Shown: piece after piece, positions 14,810 through 21,917 of the stretch
Position numbering within the stretch: the first letter of the stretch is position 1
How the letters are laid out: every line of letters begins with the position of its first letter
DNA from: Chloroflexaceae bacterium UBA1466
Lineage (GTDB): Bacteria > Chloroflexota > Chloroflexia > Chloroflexales > Chloroflexaceae
Length of the DNA stretch: 22,058 nucleotides
Assembly (NCBI GenBank): GCA_002325605.1
Contig: DCSM01000053.1
Location: 12,951 to 35,008 of the forward strand
Reading direction: 5' to 3'
The notes under the pieces: generated by a model
Seen by the model: the letters and a program-made list of their open reading frames with translations, nothing else
Databases searched by the model: none
Told to the model about the DNA's origin: nothing
Program-made: the position numbers and the translations under genes

Positions 14810-15166
14810 TTATTCTGCTGCTTGCGGCTCATCAGCGCAAGCAGCTTTAACAGCTTCAAGTGGAGCGCTAATTTCTAAGGGTTTTAGGCCCGTTGAAGCG
14901 GCTGCTCGCGCCAGTAAATGAATTGTAACTGGGGTTGTAAGGAAGAAAAACACCATCAATGTTAGCATTTTGGCGATTTGGAGAGTATGACCATCATGAA
15001 TGGCCGTTGCTAAAATTAAAGTACTTAAACCAAGCGTACTTGGCTTGGCCACCGCGTGCATGCGGGTATAAAGGTCGGGCAACCGCAGAATGCCAAGCGC
15101 GGTTATGCCCAGAAACCCAACCCCAGTCAAGGCTAACAAAAAGACCAGAAGATCGTTAAGATTCAC
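14810..15166 (-). CDS. mrpG: Mrp Na+/H+ antiporter subunit G
   Basis: 118 residues with three hydrophobic segments and the subunit G pattern: LTGVGFLGITALGILRLPDLYTRMHAVAKPSTLG. A small membrane subunit of the Mrp complex. The start is GTG, overlapping the mrpF stop in a GTGA arrangement, so translation is probably coupled. AGAGGG lies about 9 nt upstream inside mrpF. Last gene of the operon. Confidence 0.92.
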   Translation of the reverse strand: MNLNDLLVFLLALTGVGFLGITALGILRLPDLYTRMHAVAKPSTLGLSTLILATAIHDGHTLQIAKMLTLMVFFFLTTPVTIHLLARAAASTGLKPLEISAPLEAVKAACADEPQAAE

Positions 15167-15435
15167 GGATTTTTTCCCTCTTTCCCAATGTATTTTGCAA
15201 TTGCGCTGGTACTCAAAAAGCCTAAAACCGAAACAACAATAATGACATCGATTAAAAAGCTTTGATTAGTTGCAATGCTATAGAGCGCAATTAAGCCCAC
15301 AATATGAATGATAATTACTTCAAAAGCGATTGCTCGGTCAGGTTGACTGGGCCCTAAAATAAAGCGCAAAACGGCCATAAGGAGCGAGAGCGATAAGCAA
15401 AACAGCAACATAAAAAATTGTTCACTAAAAGTCAT
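15163..15435 (-). CDS. mrpF: Mrp Na+/H+ antiporter subunit F
   Basis: 90 residues, three hydrophobic helices. Marks: RFILGPSQPDRAIAFEV, with the conserved PxxPDR-type loop, and IDVIIVVSVLGFLSTSAIAKYI. It starts 6 nt after the mrpE stop with no visible Shine-Dalgarno sequence (A-rich before the ATG), so it probably depends on coupling. Confidence 0.92.
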   Translation of the reverse strand: MTFSEQFFMLLFCLSLSLLMAVLRFILGPSQPDRAIAFEVIIIHIVGLIALYSIATNQSFLIDVIIVVSVLGFLSTSAIAKYIGKEGKNP

Positions 15436-15441
15436 TTTTTG

Positions 15442-15909
15442 TTATTCAAAAAGCTCGGCAACGCGACTCTCGAAAATTTCTTTGATCTGAGTCTGAAAAA
15501 TGCTATAATCACTGAGATTAAGGGTATGAACAATTAGTATCTGGCGGTCAGCAGTAAGATCTAAACTGATCACGCCTGGAGTGATTGTGATAAGACAGGC
15601 CAAGAAGGTAAGGGCTAAGTCAGTTTCGAGATCAAGCGGAATTAAAATTAGCTTGGGCTGAATTTTAATCTTTTTCGCAAGAATGATCTGAGCCAATGTA
15701 ACATTTGAAACAATGATATTCCAGGCAATAAAGATCAAAAAGCTTATGACTAATAGAATTCTCTCCCAATAGTCAGTTTTGCCTAATGCCCTTTCCATTG
15801 CGAAAAGAATAACCGCGCCTAAAAGCCCTCCTGAAATAAAGCCTTCTAAACCAAAGGTATTGTTAAAGACCATCCAAATCAGAGCTAAAATTACATTGAG
15901 CAGGAACAT
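15442..15909 (-). CDS. mrpE: Mrp Na+/H+ antiporter subunit E
   Basis: 155 residues. Two or three N-terminal helices are followed by a C-terminal cytoplasmic part. The subunit E signature is present: LACLITITPGVISLDLTAD, followed by ILIVHTLN. MrpE helps assembly and activity of the complex. It lies 29 nt after mrpD. Confidence 0.92.
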   Translation of the reverse strand: MFLLNVILALIWMVFNNTFGLEGFISGGLLGAVILFAMERALGKTDYWERILLVISFLIFIAWNIIVSNVTLAQIILAKKIKIQPKLILIPLDLETDLALTFLACLITITPGVISLDLTADRQILIVHTLNLSDYSIFQTQIKEIFESRVAELFE

Positions 15910-15938
15910 AACAAGAAATTACTTTAGGTAACAGAAAG

Positions 15939-17441
15939 CTACTTCTTAGGAGAATCAGGAAGAACAGTAGAAAGATAACCGATTGAATCAAGGGCTTGCT
16001 TCGCGGCCAGGGTGTTAGAAGCCAGGACCACCGAGGCTCCCAAACCCAGCAAAAGACTGCTTCCCACGAGAATCGCCGCCGGAATAAGAGTGTAAGGCTT
16101 AATTGGGGCTGGTTCTGGCTCATCTTTTGGCAGGGTTTTCCAAAAAACCTCGTTCCAAATTTTGAGGAGCGAAAAAAGTGTTCCCAGACTGACTCCCGCC
16201 ATAACCCCGGCTACTAAATATTGTTTGGCGCTCAGAGTGGCTTTTAATAGAACTAACTTACCAATAAAGCCACTAAAGGGGGGAAAGCCAGCAAGTGAAA
16301 GCATGGCTAAAAACCAGAAGGTTGCTAAAAGCGGTTCTCTTGCGGCCAGCCCACCCATTTTTTTAAGTTCATCTGTTCCAAAACTAGCTTCGGCGATCCC
16401 ACCGATCACAAGAAGGGCCGTTTTAACCAACATTGTATGGAGCATAAAAAACAAGCCTGCGGCTAAACCTGCCTCATTCGCTAATCCTAAACCGCTTAAA
16501 ATGTAACCAGTTTGACAAATGATGTGAAAAGAGAGCATTCGGCGGAGGCTTACTTGGGCTATAGCCCCTATTATTCCAACGATCATTGTTAAACAAGCTA
16601 AAATCAACAATAAAATTGTTAGCTTATCAACGAGATTAATGTAAAAAATAAGACTAAAAACCCGATAGAAGACATACATCCCCACTTTAGTTAGAATGCC
16701 CGCAAAAAGGGCGGTTACAACACTGGGAGGAGTATGATAACTTGCAGGTAACCAGAAATAGGTCGGAAAGATCGCGGCTTTAATGCTAAAGGCCACCAGA
16801 AAAAGCGTGGCGAGTACGGTGAGCAAGCCTGAATTGAGGTTCTGAAACCTTTGAGTTATTTGGCCTATATTCAAAGTACCGACGAGGCCATAGATCAACC
16901 CACAGCCAACTAAAAGTAGCGCACTGCCGATGAGATTTAATTCGACGAATTTCAAGCCTCCTTCCAATTGGATTTGTTTTCGGCCTAGAGTAAGCAAGCC
17001 GAATGAAGAAACCAATAAGACTTCAAACCAAACATAGAGGTTAAAGAGATCTCCTGTCAGAAATACTCCCGTTGCACCTAAAAGAATAAGCAAAACCAGC
17101 GGATAAAAGAAAAAGTCTTCAATTTGTTCCGTAATAATCGAGGTAAGAAAACTAAAAATGACAACCAGCAAGGTCAAGAAAGTTGTCATGAAGAGCATTG
17201 TCGCACTTAATTCATCAGCGATGAAGGAAATGCCATAGGGTGCAATCAAAGTTCCTACACGGACAAACTGGCGTTCTTTACTCACAAAAATGAGGTTGCC
17301 TAACCAAGAACTATAAAGGAAATTGGCTGAAATCGCAAGTAAAACTATTCCACGGGCTACTCTGCGCCAGCGGCCTAAGATCGTGGCCAGAGTAGACCCT
17401 AACAAAAGCGTAAGGATTGGCAGAAAAAGATGATTACTCAT
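15939..17441 (-). CDS. mrpD: Mrp Na+/H+ antiporter subunit D
   Basis: 500 residues, about 14 hydrophobic helices. It belongs to the NuoL/M/N-like antiporter family shared with respiratory complex I. Key marks: the helix with WFEVLLVSSFGLL (conserved Glu), SIKAAIFPTYFWLPASY (conserved Lys), HTPPSVVTALFAGILTKVG, and the KTALLVIGG region. MrpD is one of the two proton-path subunits. Its ATG overlaps the end of mrpC by 8 nt. Confidence 0.95.
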   Translation of the reverse strand: MSNHLFLPILTLLLGSTLATILGRWRRVARGIVLLAISANFLYSSWLGNLIFVSKERQFVRVGTLIAPYGISFIADELSATMLFMTTFLTLLVVIFSFLTSIITEQIEDFFFYPLVLLILLGATGVFLTGDLFNLYVWFEVLLVSSFGLLTLGRKQIQLEGGLKFVELNLIGSALLLVGCGLIYGLVGTLNIGQITQRFQNLNSGLLTVLATLFLVAFSIKAAIFPTYFWLPASYHTPPSVVTALFAGILTKVGMYVFYRVFSLIFYINLVDKLTILLLILACLTMIVGIIGAIAQVSLRRMLSFHIICQTGYILSGLGLANEAGLAAGLFFMLHTMLVKTALLVIGGIAEASFGTDELKKMGGLAAREPLLATFWFLAMLSLAGFPPFSGFIGKLVLLKATLSAKQYLVAGVMAGVSLGTLFSLLKIWNEVFWKTLPKDEPEPAPIKPYTLIPAAILVGSSLLLGLGASVVLASNTLAAKQALDSIGYLSTVLPDSPKK

Positions 17442-17790
17442 CTAAGAGCTGTTCTGTTGCAAGCATCGTATCAAGATTTTCGCACCCTAGGGCCAGATGG
17501 GTGCGATAGGCCAGCGCCAAGGTAAAAGCGATGAGGCCAAAATTGATAACAATGGCATTTAGAATGAGCGCTTGGGGCAGGGGGTCAATGAATTTAGAAG
17601 GGTCAATTTGCCCCGGACTGAGGAATGGGGGCAATTTTCGTTCGAGCCGACTCATGACTAAAATCACTATATTGGCTCCGTGGTTTAGCAAAATAAGCCC
17701 CAGCAAGAGGCGCATAATGTTGCGGCGGAGCAAAAAGTAAGTTGCACCCGCGAAAAGGCAACCCGCAACGAGCGAGAGTAATAAAATCAT
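17434..17790 (-). CDS. mrpC: Mrp Na+/H+ antiporter subunit C
   Basis: 118 residues, three helices, NuoK-like. Marks: LLGLILLNHGANIVIL and DPLPQALILNAIVINFGLIAFTLAL. The position usually Thr in PQALxLTAIVI is Asn here, and the usual Gly after AIVI is also Asn, a mild departure. Its ATG overlaps the mrpB stop as ATGA, indicating coupling. Confidence 0.93.
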   Translation of the reverse strand: MILLLSLVAGCLFAGATYFLLRRNIMRLLLGLILLNHGANIVILVMSRLERKLPPFLSPGQIDPSKFIDPLPQALILNAIVINFGLIAFTLALAYRTHLALGCENLDTMLATEQLLDE

Positions 17791-18230
17791 TTTTCGCTGC
17801 TTTCTTCAGGGCCATTTTCAGCTTCTTCAGCAAAAAAGATTGCAATACTTGTTGTAAAACCAATCACTGTGATATAGACCCCGCCATCCAAGAGCAGCGC
17901 AGTGCCAAGATGCTTAATTCCAGGAATGGTTTGCTCAAACCAAATGTTGGTCATAAAGGCTTCGGCATTTGTCATGCTCCACATGCCTGAAGCAGTCGCA
18001 AAGAGCAGCCCAAAAGCAACAAGAAGATGGGGCTGAATCGGCAAAATCCGGCGAGCATAGAGGGGGCCAAAAGAAAGAATTTGCAAAATAATAGCCGAGG
18101 AACCTAACAGCCCCCCCACAAAGCCCCCGCCAGGTTGGTCATACCCTTGCAGCAGAAGGAGCATCGAAAGCAAGAAAAGTAAAGGAAAAACCAGGCGGGA
18201 GACGGTCTGGAGAAAAAGTGATTCAGCCAT
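17787..18230 (-). CDS. mrpB: Mrp Na+/H+ antiporter subunit B
   Basis: 147 residues from the chosen start, four helices. Marks: LLQGYDQPGGGFVGGLLGSSAIIL (conserved GHxxPGGGF-like loop, here GYDQPGGGF) and LLDGGVYITVIGF. The ATG at 18230 is chosen because GGAGG (18243-18239) lies 8 nt before it; frames starting at 18302 or 18245 would extend into mrpA and have no such site. It follows the mrpA stop by 19 nt. Confidence 0.93.
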   Translation of the reverse strand: MAESLFLQTVSRLVFPLLFLLSMLLLLQGYDQPGGGFVGGLLGSSAIILQILSFGPLYARRILPIQPHLLVAFGLLFATASGMWSMTNAEAFMTNIWFEQTIPGIKHLGTALLLDGGVYITVIGFTTSIAIFFAEEAENGPEESSEK

Positions 18231-18238
18231 CGCAAAAA

Positions 18239-18243
18239 CCTCC
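18239..18243 (-). promoter_or_regulatory. Ribosome binding site deciding the mrpB start
   Basis: GGAGG on the minus strand, 8 nt before ATG 18230. It rules in the 147-residue MrpB over two longer in-frame alternatives. Confidence 0.8.
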
Positions 18244-18249
18244 ATTATT

Positions 18250-20709
18250 TTAGGGACGTTGGCGAAAATAGAGCAAACCGTAGATGCCAAGCATCGCTGC
18301 AAAAAGGACCGTTATCTCACCAAGGGTATCAAGGCTGCGAAAATCAGTTAAGATGATATTAACTACGTTTGCCCCATGGCCCTTAGGCAAGCTTTGTGTA
18401 AGATAGTGGTTTGCTACTTCAGCATTTCGCGGGCTTAAAGCGACAGTCAGGGTCAAACCAGTGATCAAAGCTCCGACACTGAGGGCAATTAGCCCATCCC
18501 GGATTCGGGTACGGTGGGAAGAAATCTGCTCAAAGCGCGGGGGTAAAACGCTAAAAATGAAAAGAAGCAACACTAGTGAGAGTAACTCTACAATTAGTTG
18601 GGTCAAAGCTAGATCAGGAGCGCCAAAAAGGACAAATAATAAGGCAAGTAGTGCGCCCACAACCCCTACGCCCATAATTGCATCGAGTGTGGTTTTAGCC
18701 CAAATGGTGACTAAAATCCCAATGGGGATCAGAATAATGATCCCATATTCATATAACCGAACATCAGCAAGCAAGGTTTCTAGGGCGAGCGGTCTCATTT
18801 CTTGGCTCACAAAGAGATAAAAAGAAGGGCTTACTAAGCCTAACAGCGACATTAAGAGTAAGGCCACATAGATTCGGAGTTTTCCACCTTGCAGAAGCAA
18901 GGTAAATTCTCTGGCAGCGTGCGGGATGTTAGCGCCAATTAGAGCATAAAGCTGATTAAAACTAAGCCAAGGCGGGATCGGCAAGCGCGAAGAAGTGATT
19001 TGCGGCTCAAAGAAAAGCAAGATTCCGCCTCCTAACCAACTTAAACCAAGGGCTATAAGGACTCGATTCGCGGAGAGCAAGGTTTGCAAGGTTTGCAAAG
19101 AAGCTGCTTTTCCTTTTTCAGCCCTGGGTTCCTTTTTCTTTTCTGCGCTCCCTGCGGGCTGGTTTTTAAGTTCGGCAGGCTGGTTTTGCACCACAGTGAT
19201 ATTGGGCACGAGGATTTGCTTGTTCTCTAGGATTCCCCAAAAGCCTAACCCAAGAGAGAGCAACAATAAAAGCAATGGGCCAACCAACATTGTGATTCCC
19301 ACTTCTTTTATTTTGGGCAAACCTCTTTTTTTTCGCAATTTGCGGCCAAAGACTATTTTGCCCAACCGCCACGCACAAAATAGTCCTAGGAAAGAACTTA
19401 GAAGGGTTGCTCCATAACTAAAGTAGCGTAAAAATGAAGAAGGATTAGCCACAATTCCTGCAAAATTCAACTCTTTCGCAATAAAGCCCAAAGTGCCCGG
19501 CAGCCCAGCCATTGAAAGGGCCGCAACCAACAGAAGAGTAGCGGTTAAGGGCATCACGCGGCGCAGGCCGCTCAAAACCCGCAGGTTCCGACTTTCCATT
19601 TCTCGCTCAAGATTGCCAACAAGGAGGAAGAGCGACCCTTTAGAAAGCGCGTGAGCCAAAATCCCCACGGCCAGCGCTTGGGCCGCCTGTGGCCCCCCAA
19701 GTCCAGCCAAAATCACAAAACTGCCCAATTGGCTGATCGTATGATAGGCCAGCAGGCCTTTCAAATCATTTTGTTGGGCTGCAAAAACCACGCCAAAGAC
19801 TAAATTAAGGGTCCCAATGAAGATAAGGGTATTTTGCCAAAGCGGTGTTCCGCCTAAAACAGGGCTAAAACGAGCCAATAAATAGATGCCGGCTTTAACC
19901 ATTGTCGCTGAATGAAGATAAGCACTTACGGGAATCGGTGCTTCCATTGTGTTGGGCAACCAAAAATGAAAAGGAAACTGGGCAGATTTGGTAAAGCAGC
20001 CCACCAAAAACAACAAAACAATAGGAGCATAGAGTTCATTGTTTTGAATCGAGGTTAGGTCTTTTTTTTCCAGATACAGAAGATTTTGAAAATTAGCATT
20101 GGCGCTGAGGTCTTCGCCGTGCATAATTTGCACTAACAGAAGCAGACTCAACAACAAAGCCAGGCTGCCACCCGTGGTGATTAGCAATGCTTGCTGCGCG
20201 TTAGACCGTGTGGTAGCCAAATGGGAAGCCTTAAAGCTGATTAAAAAATAAGAACTAACAGATGTAAGTTCCCAGAAAATAAAGATCAGAAAGAGATTGC
20301 TTGAAAGCACCAAACCGAGCATTGAAGCCATCGAACTGAACAAAAAGGCAAAGAAAGCATCGGTTTCAACTTCCGCAGAAAAATAACTTGGGGCATAAAT
20401 GACAATCAGCAGGGCCATCCCTAGAATGATTAGGGCAAAAAGTAAACTCAAAGCATCAAGGGTGAAAGCAAATTCTAAGCCTAAAGCAGGAACCCAGGCG
20501 TATCTTTCAGTAAGCACCCCGCCGTTCCAAGGGTAGCTACTTTGTAAATTAAGCCCCTTCAGAATTTCAGGAATTTTGAAACAAAGAAAGGTAAAGGGCA
20601 CGAAGGGGAAGATGGGTAAAACCCACCGTTTAAGGCTGGGGAAGAGCCGCTGGAGGCCAAAGCTTGCGGGGGCCGCAAGCAGAGAACCTAACACAATTAA
20701 AGCGAGCAT
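18250..20709 (-). CDS. mrpA: Mrp Na+/H+ antiporter subunit A (long form)
   Basis: 819 residues. The N-terminal antiporter domain (about 1-500) has FWELTS (E147), FTKSAQFPFHFWLP (K241), SAYLHSATMVKAG (H266, K273), HALSKGSLFLLVG and GFIAKELNF. The C-terminal part carries the MrpA-specific DUF4040-type region (FGAPDLALTQLIVELLS, about 695-711) and the ending HGANVVNIILTDFRSLDTLGEITVL. It is the largest subunit, thought to carry the Na+ or H+ path and to contact MrpB-C. A charged Lys/Glu/Ala/Gln-rich loop of about 40 residues (502-540) separates the two halves. AAAGG lies upstream of the ATG. First gene of the operon, with an extended -10 promoter. Confidence 0.95.
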   Translation of the reverse strand: MLALIVLGSLLAAPASFGLQRLFPSLKRWVLPIFPFVPFTFLCFKIPEILKGLNLQSSYPWNGGVLTERYAWVPALGLEFAFTLDALSLLFALIILGMALLIVIYAPSYFSAEVETDAFFAFLFSSMASMLGLVLSSNLFLIFIFWELTSVSSYFLISFKASHLATTRSNAQQALLITTGGSLALLLSLLLLVQIMHGEDLSANANFQNLLYLEKKDLTSIQNNELYAPIVLLFLVGCFTKSAQFPFHFWLPNTMEAPIPVSAYLHSATMVKAGIYLLARFSPVLGGTPLWQNTLIFIGTLNLVFGVVFAAQQNDLKGLLAYHTISQLGSFVILAGLGGPQAAQALAVGILAHALSKGSLFLLVGNLEREMESRNLRVLSGLRRVMPLTATLLLVAALSMAGLPGTLGFIAKELNFAGIVANPSSFLRYFSYGATLLSSFLGLFCAWRLGKIVFGRKLRKKRGLPKIKEVGITMLVGPLLLLLLSLGLGFWGILENKQILVPNITVVQNQPAELKNQPAGSAEKKKEPRAEKGKAASLQTLQTLLSANRVLIALGLSWLGGGILLFFEPQITSSRLPIPPWLSFNQLYALIGANIPHAAREFTLLLQGGKLRIYVALLLMSLLGLVSPSFYLFVSQEMRPLALETLLADVRLYEYGIIILIPIGILVTIWAKTTLDAIMGVGVVGALLALLFVLFGAPDLALTQLIVELLSLVLLLFIFSVLPPRFEQISSHRTRIRDGLIALSVGALITGLTLTVALSPRNAEVANHYLTQSLPKGHGANVVNIILTDFRSLDTLGEITVLFAAMLGIYGLLYFRQRP

Positions 20710-20752
20710 GAAACTTGCCTTTGATTTTGGAATGCAAACGCAATCTACTTTA

Positions 20753-20761
20753 ATTATAACA
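20753..20761 (-). promoter_or_regulatory. Extended -10 promoter of the Mrp operon
   Basis: Minus strand TG-T-TATAAT (20761-20753): a perfect -10 hexamer with the TGn extension. No recognisable -35 box stands 16-18 nt upstream. The predicted start is near 20746, giving a leader of about 37 nt before the mrpA ATG. Confidence 0.75.
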
Positions 20762-20833
20762 GAAACTCAATGGTTTTAGTGCTTGGGGATTTAGGGCCAA
20801 AAAGACCTTTCTAACCCTAATACAGGAAAGAGA

Positions 20834-20887
20834 GATTCTAAGGTTTTTGAAAGAAGCTGTCTTGCTAATTAAAGACAAAAAAGGGAG
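20834..20887. repeat. Direct repeat, copy A (54 bp)
   Basis: Starts GATTCTAAGGTTTTTG and ends ACAAAAAAGGGAG. It matches 21057-21110 at 52 of 54 positions; the only differences are GT versus TG in the middle (20859-20860). Confidence 0.9.
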
Positions 20888-20906
20888 CTTCCATCCATGG
20901 AAGCTC
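20877..20906 (-). terminator. Intrinsic terminator attached to repeat copy A
   Basis: Minus strand: GAGCTTCCAT-GG-ATGGAAGCTC (20906-20885) then CC and six T (20882-20877). It has textbook form. It stands about 30 nt downstream of the palindrome cluster and acts as a second stop for transcripts from the exonuclease gene. Confidence 0.8.
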
Positions 20907-20934
20907 TGAAACCTCACCTGGCGGGCCGTTGCTC

Positions 20935-21014
20935 CCAAATCGAAGCAGGGATTTGGCCCTCGGAATCCCCGGCTTTAGCCGGGGCGCAACAGCTAAAGCT
21001 GTTGATTCCTCTGG
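20935..21014. repeat. Cluster of three palindromes (REP-like)
   Basis: Three consecutive inverted repeats: CCAAATC/GATTTGG (20935-20941, 20950-20956), CCCCGGCT-TT-AGCCGGGG (20967-20984) and CAACAGCT-AA-AGCTGTTG (20987-21004), followed by ATTCCTCTGG. The last 11 nt (21004-21014) are the reverse complement of 5644-5654, next to another GGCTTTAGCC palindrome. Confidence 0.7.
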
Positions 21015-21056
21015 AAAATAAATTAGGTTTCATACTAGAGGGAAAGAGGAAGGGGG

Positions 21057-21110
21057 GATTCTAAGGTTTTTGAAAGAAGCTTGCTTGCTAATTAAAGACA
21101 AAAAAGGGAG
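21057..21110. repeat. Direct repeat, copy B (54 bp)
   Basis: Second copy of the 20834-20887 repeat, 223 nt further on in the same orientation. Sequence outside the 54 bp is unrelated apart from both copies adjoining a hairpin. Confidence 0.9.
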
Positions 21111-21135
21111 ATTCCTTTTATGGAACCCCCCTTTT
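21100..21135 (-). terminator. Intrinsic terminator of the exonuclease gene (attached to repeat copy B)
   Basis: On the minus strand 21135-21122 (AAAAGGGGGGTTCC) pairs with 21115-21102 over 14 positions, two of them G-U, around a 6-nt loop. The stem's T-run continues to 21100 and then GTCTTTAATT. It lies 16 nt after the exonuclease stop. Confidence 0.75.
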
Positions 21136-21151
21136 CTGGCTCTAAAATGGT

Positions 21152-21871
21152 CTATTTAAGACAGCCCCCTGCTTGCAACAATTTAGCTAACGTGCCCGAA
21201 CCTTGGCGCTCCAGCCGACTGGCTTGCGCCAAAAAAAGCTGGGCCGTGGTCAGCGCATCGCTGAGGGCGTGATGTTGGGCAAAAGTTGGCAACCCCGCTC
21301 TTTGCGACAAGGTTTTCAGATTGAAATTGGGCGCTTTTTCAACCCCTTCGCCCTGCAAAAAGAATTCGCGTTCATTCAAGTTATGCGCCAACCGTGCGGT
21401 ATCTAAGGCTGGGCCACGCAACTTGATGCCAAAATGGTGCTTCAAAGCCCGATTGAGAAACTCTACATCAATCGCAGCCACATGCACTAAAAGCACACAG
21501 TCGCGCAACTGGAGCAACAATTTTTGCAGAACTTCCGCCGCTTTCGGGGCCTGGGCCAATTCGGCCCGCAACAGGCCATGAATCCGAATCGAATCGGCTC
21601 CCACCAACACGTCTTCAGGAGGGCGGACCAAACTATACCAGTTTTGGCCGGCCTGAATGCGGCCCGCATGAATCTTAACTAAGCCAATCGCCAGAATCGC
21701 ATCTTGTTTGGCGTTCAAACCACTTGTTTCAATGTCCACCACAGCAAAAGTTAGATCGCGCCACGATAGTCGCTTATCGGGGCTGGGTCTAACCAGATAT
21801 TCCTGGGCCAACAAGGGTACTTCTTGGCGTTGCGGCCAGAAAAAGCCCCACGGTCTCTTCGTCTGCAACAT
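21152..21871 (-). CDS. DnaQ-like 3'-5' exonuclease (DEDDh)
   Basis: 239 residues. DEDDh motifs in order: VDIETSG (ExoI), the IHG motif, HVAAIDVEFLNRAL (ExoII, Asp in the AxxDxxFL position) and HHALSDALTTAQLF (ExoIII, HxAxxDA). It resembles DNA polymerase III epsilon-type nucleases but lacks a C-terminal polymerase-binding region, so it is probably a stand-alone exonuclease used in repair or RNA trimming; the true replication epsilon subunit is not established. A 40-residue N-terminal extension precedes the nuclease fold. AGAGG lies 6 nt before the ATG. It follows the transporter gene by 46 nt on the same strand and may be co-transcribed. Confidence 0.88.
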   Translation of the reverse strand: MLQTKRPWGFFWPQRQEVPLLAQEYLVRPSPDKRLSWRDLTFAVVDIETSGLNAKQDAILAIGLVKIHAGRIQAGQNWYSLVRPPEDVLVGADSIRIHGLLRAELAQAPKAAEVLQKLLLQLRDCVLLVHVAAIDVEFLNRALKHHFGIKLRGPALDTARLAHNLNEREFFLQGEGVEKAPNFNLKTLSQRAGLPTFAQHHALSDALTTAQLFLAQASRLERQGSGTLAKLLQAGGCLK

Positions 21872-21917
21872 GCTTTACCTCTTTGCTCAGTTGCTCAAAC
21901 CGACTAATTCTATTAGC

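Larger units (their letters stand above)
20762..21151. other. Gene-free, repeat-rich spacer
   Basis: No credible coding frame is visible between the Mrp promoter and the exonuclease stop. It contains two 54-bp direct repeats, two minus-strand terminators and three adjacent palindromes, each listed separately. Confidence 0.75.

Noticed and set aside
18231..18302. Longer MrpB starting at 18302 or 18245
   Set aside because: A GGAGG at the right distance supports ATG 18230, and the extra residues do not look like MrpB.
20750..20938. Small minus-strand open frame in the gene-free spacer
   Set aside because: Runs across the Mrp promoter, a terminator and a repeat, with no ribosome site; not a gene.
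20877..21014. Riboswitch or attenuator upstream of the Mrp operon
   Set aside because: The hairpins plus terminator look like a switch, but the Mrp -10 box lies downstream of the terminator, so they would not be in the Mrp leader. I recognise no known riboswitch core.
20834..21110. CRISPR array
   Set aside because: Only two repeat copies, 54 bp long, with a 169-nt interval full of palindromes; no regular spacers and no cas genes.
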